Below are positions 23,742 to 32,797 of a DNA stretch of 41,418 nt, in pieces (position 1 is the stretch's first letter; every line of letters begins with the position of its first letter). Location: the NCBI GenBank assembly GCA_000415505.1, contig KE354244.1, positions 1 through 41,418 of the forward strand. Direction: 5' to 3'. The notes under the pieces are model-generated. The model was not told the origin of the DNA. It saw only the letters and a program-made list of their open reading frames with translations, and did not search any database. Position numbers and translations under genes: made by a program. The stretch is from Streptomyces afghaniensis 772 (GTDB lineage: Bacteria; Actinomycetota; Actinomycetes; Streptomycetales; Streptomycetaceae).

Positions 23742-25271
23742 TCACTTGACGGCGCGCAGCGCGTTGACGATGCCGTACCCGTAGAAGCCGTTGACGCGCT
23801 TGCCGCCCTCGCACACCGCGTCCTGCGTGCCGTCACCGTCCTGGTCGTACGACTCGGGGCAGGCGGTCCGGTCGGCCTGCGCCTTCAGCAGGGCCTGGAG
23901 CTGGGCCGCGGACGCCCACGGGTGCTTGGACTTCAGCAGCGCGGCCACAGCGGAGGCGTGCGGGGAGGCCATCGAGGTGCCCTGGAGGAAGCCGTACGCG
24001 CCGTTCGGCAGCGTTGACAGGATGCGGCCGTCCTTCGAGGGCGTGTCGGGTATCTGGTAGCGCCGGTCGCCGCCCGGCGCCGCGACGTCGACGACGCCCT
24101 CGCCGTACGTCGAGAAGTACGACTTCACGTTGTCGACGCCCGTCGAGCTCACCGTGACGACACCCGGAAGCTGGTTCGGCACGTCGAAGCACTCGTGCGG
24201 GTCGATGGTGCGCTCGACGGGGGTGGAGTCGTCCGGGCTGGAGTCGTCGACGATCGCGTCCGCGTCCAGGTCGTGGTTGGAGTTGCCCGCCGAGGCGACG
24301 TTGAGCGTGCCCTTCTTCTGCGCGTACAGCTGCGCCCTGTTGACCGCGTCGACGATGGCCCGCTGGTCCGGATCGTCCATGCAGTTGTACAGCCACGGAT
24401 CGACGTAGTAGCTGTTGTTCGTGATCTCGACGCCGTGGTCGGCGGCGAACACGAAGGCGCACACCACGCTCTCCGGGTAGAAGAGACCGTTCGCCCGGTC
24501 GGTCACGTTGATGCTGGAGACCTTCACACCGGGTGCGACGCCGGCGACGCCGATTCCGTTGCGCGCGGCGGCTATCTCACCGGCGACATGCGTGCCGTGG
24601 TAGTCGTCGGCGGTGTACGGCCGCCAGGCGCCCTGGCTGGTGTCGGGCTTGCCGCCGGCGCAGTTGGCGGACTGGGACGCGGAGAAGTTCGGGGCGATGT
24701 CGGGGTGGGTGTCGTCCACGCCGGTGTCGATCACGGCGACGGTCACCTTGCTGCTGCCCGGGTTGATCTTCGCGGCCTTGTCGGCGCCGATCGCGCGCAG
24801 ATCCCACTGGTCGGCCTCGAGGGGCTCGCTCTCGGGAGTCTTCGCCGAGGCGGCCTCGGTGCGCTTGGCCTGGGCGGCCGTCAGGTACTCGACCGCGCCC
24901 TCCTCCTTCGTCCCCGCGGCCGTCAGGGGCGTCGTGCGCGTCGCGCCCGCCGACTGGACCCCGCGGGCCTTGCGTATGGTCTTGGCGAAGTCGGCGTTCG
25001 AGGAGTGGACGACGATCACGCCGATCCGCTCGTACGTGGCCACGACCGAGCCGTCGGCCTTCCCGATCGCCTTCTTCACCGACGCGATCGTGTGCCGGTC
25101 CACCTTGGTGTTGACGACGTACGCCAGCTTCGGCGCGTCCGCCGTGCGGGCGGCCGACTCCGCCTGGGGGGCCGCCGACGCGGCGGCGGGCAGGAAGCCC
25201 AGCGAGGCCGTCAGGGACAGCACGACGGGCACGGCGAGGGCGAGCCGGCGTCTGGAACGCAAGTGAGACAT
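23742..25271 (-). CDS. Secreted S8 family serine peptidase (subtilase), paralogue 2
   Basis: A 509-residue preproprotein with a signal peptide cleaved near residue 33 (ASA/AP), an I9-like propeptide (about 48-112) and a subtilase domain with Asp182, His225, Asn330 and Ser433. It shares the sequence plan of the downstream paralogue from propeptide to the final 'VCEGGKRVNGFYGYGIVNAL', including the Cys positions, so the pair arose by tandem duplication. The GGAGA ribosome site upstream of the ATG at 25271 is also shared. Only 60 bases separate this gene's stop from the next start, so they may be co-transcribed. One difference is 'SPHASAVAAL' in place of 'SPHVAGVAAL' after the active Ser. Confidence 0.95.
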   Translation of the reverse strand: MSHLRSRRRLALAVPVVLSLTASLGFLPAAASAAPQAESAARTADAPKLAYVVNTKVDRHTIASVKKAIGKADGSVVATYERIGVIVVHSSNADFAKTIRKARGVQSAGATRTTPLTAAGTKEEGAVEYLTAAQAKRTEAASAKTPESEPLEADQWDLRAIGADKAAKINPGSSKVTVAVIDTGVDDTHPDIAPNFSASQSANCAGGKPDTSQGAWRPYTADDYHGTHVAGEIAAARNGIGVAGVAPGVKVSSINVTDRANGLFYPESVVCAFVFAADHGVEITNNSYYVDPWLYNCMDDPDQRAIVDAVNRAQLYAQKKGTLNVASAGNSNHDLDADAIVDDSSPDDSTPVERTIDPHECFDVPNQLPGVVTVSSTGVDNVKSYFSTYGEGVVDVAAPGGDRRYQIPDTPSKDGRILSTLPNGAYGFLQGTSMASPHASAVAALLKSKHPWASAAQLQALLKAQADRTACPESYDQDGDGTQDAVCEGGKRVNGFYGYGIVNALRAVK

Positions 25272-25527
25272 GGGGTCTCCACATCCTCCGGAAACGAAAC
25301 CGGCCCGAGGCACAGGTGGTGCTCGGGCAGGTACATGACGAGGTGGTGCAGGGCGAAGCTATCTCGCGCTCTCGCTGGCCAGCAACGTTTTGTCGAAACG
25401 ACTTCGGAAAGAACGCCGCGCGGTTGAACCGGTTCTCGCGTGCCGCCGTGACGTTGGACAAGGAGCGCGAGGACACTCGCCTCCGTCCCTGTTCACAACC
25501 GCTTCCGTCATCGCGAGGAGACTCTCC

Positions 25528-25884
25528 GTGGCCACCGACGCACCGCCCCCCTCGAAAGAGCAACACAAACTCCCCTCACCCGAGGAGTTCAGCGAGGTGC
25601 AGGAGAGCGCGGAGTTCGGTGAACTGCGCCGCTCCTACCGCTCCTTCGCCTTCCCGCTGACCGTCGCCTTCATCGCCTGGTACCTGCTGTACGTCCTGCT
25701 GTCGAACTACGCGGGCGGCTTCATGGGCACCAAGCTGTTCGGCAACATCAACGTCGCCCTCGTCTTCGGCGTCGCCCAGTTCGTCACCACATTCCTCATC
25801 GCCTGGTGGTACTCCAAGCACGCCGCCGCGAACCTCGACCCCAAGGCCGAGGCCATCAAGTCCCGGATGGAGGGCGGCGCATGA
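25528..25884 (+). CDS. DUF485 membrane protein (symporter partner)
   Basis: A 118-residue protein: a polar N-terminus, 'ELRRSYRSFAFPLTVAFIAWYLLYVLLSNYA' (membrane segment 1), 'GNINVALVFGVAQFVTTFLIAWWYSKHA' (membrane segment 2) and a short charged tail. This is the DUF485 family, nearly always encoded just before an ActP-type symporter, like YjcH before ActP in E. coli. The GTG at 25528 has GCGAGGAG upstream. Its stop overlaps the ATG of the symporter (ATGA), so translation is coupled. Confidence 0.92.
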   Translation: MATDAPPPSKEQHKLPSPEEFSEVQESAEFGELRRSYRSFAFPLTVAFIAWYLLYVLLSNYAGGFMGTKLFGNINVALVFGVAQFVTTFLIAWWYSKHAAANLDPKAEAIKSRMEGGA

Positions 25885-27506
25885 GCACCGCACAGCAGAC
25901 GCTTCTCGCCGCGAACGAGGCCAGCGAGCACCGCCCGCTGATCATCACCCTGTTCGCGCTGTTCGTCCTGGCCACACTCGGCATCACCATCTGGGCGGGC
26001 CGTCAGACCAAGGACGCCGCCGACTTCTACGCGGGCGGACGCCAGTTCAGCGCCTTCCAGAACGGCCTCGCCGTCTCCGGCGACTACATGTCGGCCGCGT
26101 CGTTCCTCGGCATCGCCGGCGCGATCGCCATCTTCGGCTACGACGGCTTCCTCTACTCCATCGGCTTCCTCGTCGCCTGGCTGGTCGCCCTGCTCCTGGT
26201 GGCCGAGCCGCTGCGCAACTCCGGCCGCTACACCATGGGCGACGTCCTCGCGTACCGCATGCGCCAGCGCCCGGTCCGCACCGCCGCCGGCACGTCCACC
26301 ATCGTCGTGTCGATCTTCTACCTGCTGGCCCAGATGGCCGGCGCGGGCGTCCTCGTCTCGCTGCTGCTCGGCATCACCTCCGACGCCGGCAAGATCCTCA
26401 TCGTCGCCCTCGTCGGCGTCCTGATGATCGTCTACGTCTCCATCGGCGGCATGAAGGGCACCACCTGGGTTCAGATGATCAAGGCCGTGCTGCTCATCGG
26501 CGGCACCATCCTGATCACCTTCCTGGTGCTGCTGAAGTTCAACTTCAACATCTCCGACCTGCTCGGCACCGCCGCCGAGAAGAGCGGCAAGGGCGCCGCC
26601 TTCCTGGAGCCCGGCCTCCAGTACGGCGCGACCGGCACCTCCAAGCTGGACTTCATCTCCCTCGGCATCGCCCTGGTGCTCGGCACCGCCGGCCTGCCGC
26701 ACATCCTGATCCGCTTCTACACGGTGCCCGACGCCAAGGCCGCCCGGAAGTCCGTGAACTGGGCCATCGGCATCATCGGCGGCTTCTACCTGATGACGAT
26801 CGCGCTCGGCTTCGGCGCCGCCGCGCTCATCTCGCAGGAGGAGATCATCGCCTCCAACCCGTCCGGCAACACGGCGGCACCCCTGCTCGCCCTGCACCTG
26901 GGCGGCGTCGACTCGACCTGGGGCGCGATCCTGCTCGCCACGATCTCGGCGGTGGCCTTCGCGACGATCCTCGCCGTCGTCGCCGGCCTCACCCTCGCCT
27001 CGTCGTCGTCCTTCGCGCACGACATCTACGCCAACGTCATCCGCAAGGGGAAGGCCTCCGGCGCCGAGGAGGTCCGCGCGGCCCGCTGGGCGACCGTCTT
27101 CATCGGCGTCGTCTCCATCGGCCTGGGCGCCCTGGCCCGCGACCTGAACGTGGCCGGCCTGGTCGCGCTCGCCTTCGCGGTCGCGGCCTCCGCCAACCTG
27201 CCGACGATCCTCTACAGCCTGTTCTGGAAGCGGTTCACCACCCAGGGCGCCCTGTGGTCGATCTACGGCGGTCTGATCGTCGCCGTCGGCCTGGTGCTGT
27301 TCTCGCCCGTCGTCTCCGGCGACCCCAAGGCGATGTTCCCCGAGGTCGACTTCGCCTGGTTCCCGCTGAAGAACCCGGGCATCATCTCCATCCCGTTCGG
27401 CTTCCTCATGGGCTGGCTCGGCACGGTCCTGTCCAAGGAAGAGCCGGACGTCAAGAAGTACGCCGAGCTGGAGGTCCGGTCCCTGACCGGCACCGGCGCC
27501 CACTGA
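25881..27506 (+). CDS. actP: Cation/acetate symporter (ActP-like, SSS family)
   Basis: A 541-residue protein with about 13 membrane segments. SSS/ActP features are 'DFYAGGRQFSAFQNGLAVSGDYMSAASFLGIAGAIA' near the N-terminus, 'GTAGLPHILIRFYTVPDAKAARKSVNWA' in the middle, and 'AVVAGLTLASSSSFAHDIYANV'. It is expected to import acetate or similar monocarboxylates with a cation. It is translationally coupled to the DUF485 gene and followed by a strong terminator, giving a two-gene operon. The promoter lies in the 256-base region divergent from the subtilases. Confidence 0.93.
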   Translation: MSTAQQTLLAANEASEHRPLIITLFALFVLATLGITIWAGRQTKDAADFYAGGRQFSAFQNGLAVSGDYMSAASFLGIAGAIAIFGYDGFLYSIGFLVAWLVALLLVAEPLRNSGRYTMGDVLAYRMRQRPVRTAAGTSTIVVSIFYLLAQMAGAGVLVSLLLGITSDAGKILIVALVGVLMIVYVSIGGMKGTTWVQMIKAVLLIGGTILITFLVLLKFNFNISDLLGTAAEKSGKGAAFLEPGLQYGATGTSKLDFISLGIALVLGTAGLPHILIRFYTVPDAKAARKSVNWAIGIIGGFYLMTIALGFGAAALISQEEIIASNPSGNTAAPLLALHLGGVDSTWGAILLATISAVAFATILAVVAGLTLASSSSFAHDIYANVIRKGKASGAEEVRAARWATVFIGVVSIGLGALARDLNVAGLVALAFAVAASANLPTILYSLFWKRFTTQGALWSIYGGLIVAVGLVLFSPVVSGDPKAMFPEVDFAWFPLKNPGIISIPFGFLMGWLGTVLSKEEPDVKKYAELEVRSLTGTGAH

Positions 27507-27521
27507 GCACGAACCCCCTCG

Positions 27522-27567
27522 CGCGGCCGCGTCGTAGGAACCTCCAGGTCCCTGCGGCGCGGCCGCG
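27522..27567 (+). terminator. Strong terminator after the acetate symporter
   Basis: Arms of 17 nt, CGCGGCCGCGTCGTAGG (27522-27538) and CCTGCGGCGCGGCCGCG (27551-27567), pair along their whole length with two G-T wobbles and a 12-nt loop, followed by TTCC. It lies 15 bases beyond the stop codon. Confidence 0.85.
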
Positions 27568-27677
27568 TTCCACGTCGTGGGATCGGGCCTGTGGTGATGT
27601 CAGTGCGGTCACGTAGGCTCTCAGGTGTCGGAGAAGAAGTGCTCCGGGCACGATCCGCGTCGAGGGAGGGGGCCCAC

Positions 27678-28667
27678 GTGCTCATCGACACCTACGGCCG
27701 AGTGGCCACCGACCTGAGGGTCTCGCTGACCGACCGGTGCAACCTGCGCTGCACGTACTGCATGCCCGAGGAGGGCCTGCAGTGGCTGGCCAAGCCGGAC
27801 CTGCTCACCGACGACGAGATCGTCCGCCTGATCGACATCGCGGTCACCTCCCTCGGTATCGAGGAGGTCCGCTTCACCGGCGGCGAGCCCCTGCTGCGCC
27901 CCGGCCTGGTCGGCATCGTCGAGCGCGTCGCGGCCCTCGAACCGCGCCCCCAGATGTCCCTCACGACCAACGGCATCGGCCTCAAGCGCACGGCGGCGGC
28001 CCTGAAGGCCGCAGGCCTGGACCGGGTCAACGTCTCCCTCGACACGCTCCGCCCGGACGTCTTCAAGACCCTCACCCGCCGCGACCGCCACAAGGACGTC
28101 ATCGAGGGACTGCACGCCGCGCGCGACGCGGACCTCACGCCGGTCAAGGTCAACTCGGTCCTGATGCCGGGGCTCAACGACGACGAGGCCCCCGACCTCC
28201 TCGCCTGGGCCGTGGAGCACGACTACGAGCTGCGCTTCATCGAACAGATGCCCCTGGACGCCCAGCACGGCTGGAAGCGCGACGGCATGATCACGGCAGG
28301 CGACATCCTCACCTCCCTGCGCACGCGCTTCGAGCTGACCCCCGAGGGCGACGAGGCACGCGGCTCGGCACCGGCGGAGCGCTGGCTGGTCGACGGCGGC
28401 CCGCATGTCGTCGGCGTGATCGCCTCCGTCACCCGCCCCTTCTGCGCGGCCTGCGACCGCACCCGCCTCACCGCCGACGGACAGATACGCACGTGCCTGT
28501 TCGCCCGTGAGGAGACGGACCTGCGCGCCGCCCTGCGCTCGGGCGCCCCGGACGAGGAGATCGCCCGCATCTGGCGCCTGGCGATGTGGGGCAAGAAGGC
28601 GGGAGCGGGGCTGGACGACCCGACCTTCGTGCAGCCGGACCGCCCCATGTCAGCGATCGGAGGCTAG
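27678..28667 (+). CDS. moaA: GTP 3',8-cyclase MoaA (molybdopterin biosynthesis)
   Basis: A 329-residue radical-SAM enzyme making the first committed intermediate of molybdenum cofactor from GTP, working with MoaC. The N-terminal 4Fe-4S site is CNLRCTYC (Cys21, 25, 28), followed by the SAM-binding 'RFTGGEPLLRPG'. The C-terminal cluster ligands are in 'CAACDRTRLTADGQIRTC', and the protein ends in the conserved Gly-Gly needed for activity. The GTG at 27678 is chosen because GAGGGAGGGGG lies just upstream; the frame is open further upstream. The stop abuts the stop of a convergent minus-strand gene with no spacer. No Moco riboswitch-like structure was evident upstream. Confidence 0.96.
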   Translation: MLIDTYGRVATDLRVSLTDRCNLRCTYCMPEEGLQWLAKPDLLTDDEIVRLIDIAVTSLGIEEVRFTGGEPLLRPGLVGIVERVAALEPRPQMSLTTNGIGLKRTAAALKAAGLDRVNVSLDTLRPDVFKTLTRRDRHKDVIEGLHAARDADLTPVKVNSVLMPGLNDDEAPDLLAWAVEHDYELRFIEQMPLDAQHGWKRDGMITAGDILTSLRTRFELTPEGDEARGSAPAERWLVDGGPHVVGVIASVTRPFCAACDRTRLTADGQIRTCLFAREETDLRAALRSGAPDEEIARIWRLAMWGKKAGAGLDDPTFVQPDRPMSAIGG

Positions 28668-28886
28668 CTAGGGATTCTGCGAGGACTCCCATTCCTGCAG
28701 CAGCACCACGTCCTTCAAGAACCCCCGCACCCCGAGGAACTGCGACAGATGCTCGCGATGCTCCTCGCACGCGAGCCACGTCTTGCGCCGCTCCGGCGTA
28801 TGGATCTTCGGGTTGTTCCACGCCAGCACCCACACGGCATCCGTACGGCAGCCCTTCGCGGAACAGATGGGCGTCTCGTCACTCAC
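28668..28886 (-). CDS. Small Cys/His-rich hypothetical protein (72 aa)
   Basis: A 72-residue soluble protein with possible metal ligands CSAKGC near the N-terminus and 'WLACEEHREHLSQFL' further on, suggesting one zinc site. Conserved-looking residues include 'AVWVLAWNNPKIHTPERRKTW'. The GTG at 28886 is used; the ribosome site (GAGACGAAG) is weak. Its stop codon directly abuts the moaA stop on the other strand. I recall similar short proteins beside moaA in other streptomycetes but no assigned function. A terminator-like hairpin lies close upstream. Confidence 0.75.
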   Translation of the reverse strand: MSDETPICSAKGCRTDAVWVLAWNNPKIHTPERRKTWLACEEHREHLSQFLGVRGFLKDVVLLQEWESSQNP

Positions 28887-28912
28887 AGCTTCGTCTCACC
28901 ACTGCACACAGA

Positions 28913-28954
28913 AAAGGCGACGCCGAGCAGCCACGGGGGGAGCTGCCCGGCGTC
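28913..28954 (-). terminator. Terminator-like hairpin with T tract, close before a start codon
   Basis: On the minus strand GACGCCGGGCAGC (28954-28942) pairs with GCTGCTCGGCGTC (28931-28919), with one A-C mismatch and a 10-nt loop. It is followed by GCCTTTTCTG, an unusually clear T run for this genome. It lies about 150 bases after the DUF3099 stop and only 26 bases before the GTG of the 72-residue protein. It may terminate the former or attenuate the latter. Confidence 0.65.
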
Positions 28955-29102
28955 GGTCCGTCGCTCCGACGGGGGATGCGGAGCGCGTACGAAGTATGTC
29001 ACGGGTAACCCCGCGCCCGGCACCTGAACAACATGATTGATCTGAGCTTTTCTTGAGCTTGGCGGGAAGATGACTTCCGTTTGTGATCGCCCCCGAGGGC
29101 CC

Positions 29103-29498
29103 CTACCGCTCCTGCGAATCGGTCCGCGCCCCCGGCACCGTCCCGGACACGGCGTCTTCCGCGACGGATTCCGCGGGACCGTCCTGCGTCCCCGGCGGCG
29201 CGATCATCGGCCGCACCGGCGGCACCACGAACGTCGACGGCAGAGACGGCGCGTTCTCGCGCCCGGCGTTCGCGATCACCACCGCGATGTACGGCAGCAC
29301 CAGCCCGAGCACCAACGCCACGACGGCGACGTGCCGTTCGACGTTCCACAGGGTGGCCGCGAGGATCACGGAGATCGTGCGGACCGTCATCGAGATCACG
29401 TACCGGCGCTGCCGCCCGCGGACGTCCTCCTGGAGTCCGGCCCGGGCGCCGGTGATCCGGAACACCTCGACGTGTCCGCCGCCATGCTGCTTCCGCAT
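29103..29498 (-). CDS. DUF3099 membrane protein
   Basis: A 131-residue protein. The N-terminus 'VFRITGARAGLQEDVRGRQRRYVISMTVRTISVILAA' leads into two membrane segments (about residues 36-80, ending 'VLPYIAVVIANAGRE'). A Pro/Asp/Glu-rich tail with 'SLPSTFVVPPVRPMIAPP' follows. This matches the actinobacterial DUF3099 family, whose function is unknown. The ATG at 29498 is preceded by GGTGGA. It is divergent from a YeaQ-like membrane protein gene. Confidence 0.87.
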   Translation of the reverse strand: MRKQHGGGHVEVFRITGARAGLQEDVRGRQRRYVISMTVRTISVILAATLWNVERHVAVVALVLGLVLPYIAVVIANAGRENAPSLPSTFVVPPVRPMIAPPGTQDGPAESVAEDAVSGTVPGARTDSQER

Positions 29499-29741
29499 CG
29501 CATTCCACCATCCGCCCGTATCGGATCTCCCCGCCCCGTAGCCGCCCTGGACCGGTCGGGGAGCCTGGCCAGGACAGCTTCCACGGTACGCCGCACCTGC
29601 GTCGGCTACGAGACCGGGGCCGGTCCGGCCCGGACGAACGGCCTGAGCCGTGATAGGTACGGCCATCCCTGGCATGCGGCGTAGGGCACCTGGGCCGACA
29701 CTGGGCGTAGTGCTCACGTCGAGCCGTACGAGGAGGCAGCG

Positions 29742-30017
29742 ATGGGCTGGTTGTGGGCGATCATCGTGGGACTGGTACTGGGTCTGCTCGCCAAGGCGAT
29801 CATTCCGGGCAAGCAGCACGTCCCCCTGTGGCTGACCGTCATCCTGGGCATGATCGGCGCCGTCGCCGGCAACGCCATCGCCCGGGCGGCCGGTGTCGAC
29901 GCCACAGCGGGCATCGACTGGTGGCGGCACGTCTTCCAACTGGCGATGGCGATCATCCTCGTCGGTCTCGGCGACCGGGCCTGGACGGCGGCCGGGGGAA
30001 GCAGACGCAGGGCATAA
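29742..30017 (+). CDS. GlsB/YeaQ/YmgE family stress-response membrane protein
   Basis: A 91-residue protein with three membrane segments ('WLWAIIVGLVLGLLAKAII', 'PLWLTVILGMIGAVAGNAIARAAG', 'VFQLAMAIILVGLG') and the family's Gly-rich pattern including 'LGLLAKAIIPGKQ'. This transglycosylase-associated/GlsB family is induced by stress in several bacteria; its mechanism is unknown. GGAGG precedes the ATG at 29742. A strong bidirectional terminator separates it from the convergent tyrS. Confidence 0.9.
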   Translation: MGWLWAIIVGLVLGLLAKAIIPGKQHVPLWLTVILGMIGAVAGNAIARAAGVDATAGIDWWRHVFQLAMAIILVGLGDRAWTAAGGSRRRA

Positions 30018-30031
30018 CGGGGCGCACGGCA

Positions 30032-30068
30032 ACGGGGCGGTCTCCGGGCACCGGAGACCGCCCCGTTC
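30032..30068. terminator. Bidirectional terminator between YeaQ-like gene and tyrS
   Basis: A perfect 17-bp stem, AACGGGGCGGTCTCCGG (30032-30048) with CCGGAGACCGCCCCGTT (30052-30068), loop GCA. It lies exactly between two convergent genes, 14 and 9 bases from their stop codons. Confidence 0.92.
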
Positions 30069-30077
30069 CGCACGCGC

Positions 30078-31346
30078 TCAGGCGCCGGTGACCTCCACCG
30101 CCGCCAGGTTCTTCTTGCCCCGGCGCAGCACCAGCCAACGGCCGTGCAGCAGGTCCTCCTTGGCGGGGACCGCGTCCTCGCCGGCGACCTTGACGTTGTT
30201 CACGTAGGCACCGCCCTCCTTGACCGTGCGGCGCGCGGCCGACTTGCTGGCCACGAGGCCCACCTCGGCGAACAGGTCGACGACCGGACCGAGCTCGACG
30301 ACCTGGATGTGCGGCACCTCGGACAGGGCCGCGGCCAGCGTCCGCTCGTCGAGCTCCGCCAGCTCGCCCTGCCCGAAGAGGGCCTTGGACGCGGCGATCA
30401 CGGCGGCCGTCTGGTCGGCGCCGTGCACCAGGGTCGTCAGCTCCTCGGCCAGCGCACGCTGCGCGGCACGGGCCTGCGGACGCTCCTCGGTCTGCTGCTC
30501 CAGCTCCTCCAGCTCCTCGCGGGAACGGAAGGACAGGATGCGCATGTACTTGGAGATGTCCCGGTCGTCCACGTTCAGCCAGAACTGGTAGAACGCGTAC
30601 GGCGTCGTCATCTCCGGGTCGAGCCAGACGGCGCCGCCCTCGGTCTTGCCGAACTTGGTGCCGTCCGCCTTGGTCATCAGCGGGGTCGCCATGGCGTGCA
30701 CCGTGGCGTCCGGCTCCAGCCGGTGGATCAGGTCCAGACCCGCCGTGAGGTTCCCCCACTGGTCGCTGCCGCCCTGCTGGAGCGTGCAGCCGTACCTCCG
30801 GTACAGCTGGAGGAAGTCCATGCCCTGGAGGAGCTGGTAGCTGAACTCCGTGTAGCTGATGCCCTCGGAGGACTCCAGGCGCCGGGCGACGGAGTCCTTG
30901 GTCAGCATCTTGTTGACGCGGAAGTGCTTGCCGATGTCCCGCAGGAACTCGATCGCGGAGAGGTTCTCCGTCCAGTCGAGGTTGTTGACCATGACGGCGG
31001 CGTTCTCGCCCTCGAAGTCCAGGAACGGCTCGATCTGGGAGCGCAGTTTGCCGACCCAGCCGGCGACCGTCTCCGGATCGTTCAGCGTGCGCTCCGCGGT
31101 CGGGCGCGGGTCGCCGATCAGGCCCGTGGCGCCGCCCACCAGCGCCAGCGGCCGGTGACCGGCCTGCTGGAGCCGGCGCACGGTCAGCACCTGCACCAGG
31201 TGCCCCACGTGCAGCGACGGCGCCGTCGGGTCGAAGCCGCAATAGAACGTGACGGGACCGTCCGCGAGCGCCTTGCGCAAAGCGTCCTCGTCAGTGGACA
31301 GGGCGAACAGCCCGCGCCACTTCAGCTCGTCGACGATGTCCGTCAC
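30078..31346 (-). CDS. tyrS: Tyrosyl-tRNA synthetase
   Basis: A 422-residue class I synthetase charging tRNA-Tyr. The HIGH motif appears as HVGH (residues 46-49, after 'FDPTAPSL'), and the KMSKS-type loop as '[16 protein letters not shown]' at about residue 230. '[17 protein letters not shown]' is the tyrosine-site segment. A C-terminal S4 RNA-binding domain ('[21 protein letters not shown]', '[15 protein letters not shown]') completes it. The GTG at 31346 has AAGGAG 11 nt upstream. It follows pmbA at 56 bases. A possible -10 (TATAAC) overlaps the pmbA stop. I see no T-box leader. Confidence 0.97.
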   Translation of the reverse strand: MTDIVDELKWRGLFALSTDEDALRKALADGPVTFYCGFDPTAPSLHVGHLVQVLTVRRLQQAGHRPLALVGGATGLIGDPRPTAERTLNDPETVAGWVGKLRSQIEPFLDFEGENAAVMVNNLDWTENLSAIEFLRDIGKHFRVNKMLTKDSVARRLESSEGISYTEFSYQLLQGMDFLQLYRRYGCTLQQGGSDQWGNLTAGLDLIHRLEPDATVHAMATPLMTKADGTKFGKTEGGAVWLDPEMTTPYAFYQFWLNVDDRDISKYMRILSFRSREELEELEQQTEERPQARAAQRALAEELTTLVHGADQTAAVIAASKALFGQGELAELDERTLAAALSEVPHIQVVELGPVVDLFAEVGLVASKSAARRTVKEGGAYVNNVKVAGEDAVPAKEDLLHGRWLVLRRGKKNLAAVEVTGA

Positions 31347-31402
31347 GGTTCTCGTGTCTCCTTGATGATCTTCGGGCAGTCGGGTGACAGCCGACTACGA
31401 GG

Positions 31403-32797
31403 TTATACGCCCTGACTGACAGAGCTCATATTGAAATCCGGTACGCGCAGCGCGGGCATCGCGGCCCTGGTGAACCAGTCGCTCCACTCCCTGGGCAGCG
31501 TCTTCTCGGTACGCCCCGCCTCGGTGGCCCGGCCGAGCACGCCGACCGGCGACTCGTTGAACCGGAAGTTGTTCACCTCGCCGGTCACCTCGCCGTTCTC
31601 GACCAGGTAGACGCCGTCCCGGGTCAGACCGGTGAGCAGCAGCGTCGCCGGATCGACCTCCCGGATGTACCACAGGCAGGTCAGCAGCAGCCCGCGCTCG
31701 GTGTTCGCGACCATCTCCTCCAGGGAGCGGTCGTCGCCCCCGTCCAGGACGATGTTGTCGATGCCCGGCGCCACGGGCAGGCCGGTGAGGCCCGCGCTGT
31801 GCCTGCTGGTCGTCAGATGCCGCAGCTCGCCCCGGCTCATCCACTCGGTGGCCGCGAGCGGCAGCCCGTTGTCGAACACCGACTGGTCACCGCCGGAGGA
31901 GTGCGCGATCACGAAGGGCGCCGACTCCAGACCGGGCTCGTGCGGGTCGCTGCGCAAGGTCAGCGGCAGGTCGGTCAGCTTCTCGCCCACCCGCGTGCCT
32001 CCGCCCGGCTTGGAGAACACCGTGCGGCCCTCCACCGCGTCCCGGCCCGACGCCGACCACATCTGGTAGATCAGCAGGTCCGCGACGGCCGTCGGCGGCA
32101 GCAGCGTCTCGTACCGGCCCGCGGGCAGCTCCACGCGCCGCTCGGCCCACCCGAGCCGCACGGCCAGCTCCGCGTCCAGCGCCGCCGGGTCGACGTCCTT
32201 GAAGTCCCGGGTGGAGCGACCGGCCCAGGCGGACCGGGTCCGGTCCGGCGACTTGGCGTTCAGCTCCAGCGTCCCGTTCGGCTGGTCGTGCCGCAGCCGC
32301 AGCCCCGTGGACGTCCCCACGTACGTGGACACCAGTTCGTGGTTGGCGAAGCCGTACAGCTCCCGGCCGCCCGCACGCGCGCGTGCGAAGGCTTCGCCGA
32401 GTGCCGGAGCGAAGTCGGCGAACACGGCGGAGGAGGTCTCGACGGGCGCCTCCGTGAACTCCGGCGCCTGCGTCACACCCGTGACCAGCGGCTGTGCGTC
32501 CTCGGCGGGCCCGGCGCCGCGCGCGGCGGCTTCGGCGGCCCGCACCAGGGGCTCCAGCTCGTCGGCCGTCACGGCGGACCGTGACACGACCCCCGAGGCC
32601 GTGCCCTCCTTGCCGTCGACCGTGGCGACGACGGTGAGCGTGCGCCCGCGCGTGACCCCGTTCGTGGTCAGTGCGTTGCCTGCCCAGCGCAGGTTGGCGG
32701 TGGACTGCTCGTCGGCGATGACGACACACCCGTCCGCCCGGGACAGTTCGAGGGCGCGCTCGACGACCTCGTGCGGCTTGCTGGTTCGCGCGCTCAT
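31403..32797 (-). CDS. pmbA: TldE/PmbA family metalloprotease subunit
   Basis: A 464-residue protein of the TldE/PmbA family, which forms a heterodimer with TldD and degrades or matures unfolded peptides (microcin B17 maturation in E. coli). Family features are 'CVVIADEQSTANLRWAGNALTTNGVTRGRTLTVVA' near the N-terminus, 'LPAGRYETLLPPTAVADLLIYQMWSASGRDAVEGRTVFS' mid-protein, and 'GLLLTCLWYIREVDPATLLLTGLTRDGVYLVENGEV' near the end. As expected for TldE, it lacks the HExxxH metal site of TldD. The ATG at 32797 overlaps the tldD stop by 4 nt. It ends with TAA. Confidence 0.93.
   Translation of the reverse strand: MSARTSKPHEVVERALELSRADGCVVIADEQSTANLRWAGNALTTNGVTRGRTLTVVATVDGKEGTASGVVSRSAVTADELEPLVRAAEAAARGAGPAEDAQPLVTGVTQAPEFTEAPVETSSAVFADFAPALGEAFARARAGGRELYGFANHELVSTYVGTSTGLRLRHDQPNGTLELNAKSPDRTRSAWAGRSTRDFKDVDPAALDAELAVRLGWAERRVELPAGRYETLLPPTAVADLLIYQMWSASGRDAVEGRTVFSKPGGGTRVGEKLTDLPLTLRSDPHEPGLESAPFVIAHSSGGDQSVFDNGLPLAATEWMSRGELRHLTTSRHSAGLTGLPVAPGIDNIVLDGGDDRSLEEMVANTERGLLLTCLWYIREVDPATLLLTGLTRDGVYLVENGEVTGEVNNFRFNESPVGVLGRATEAGRTEKTLPREWSDWFTRAAMPALRVPDFNMSSVSQGV

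Noticed and set aside
25707-27503. 598-codon minus-strand open frame
   Set aside because: Exact antisense of the acetate symporter with Asp/Glu/Gly-rich low-complexity translation, a shadow of GC-rich third positions.
27568-27677. Moco riboswitch upstream of moaA
   Set aside because: Only 110 bases are available and I could not find the conserved multi-helix arrangement. A TAGGCT at 27614-27619 may be a -10, but its -35 is unclear.
30078-31460. T-box riboswitch upstream of tyrS
   Set aside because: The start is only 56 bases from the pmbA stop, too short for a T-box leader, and no T-box core is visible.
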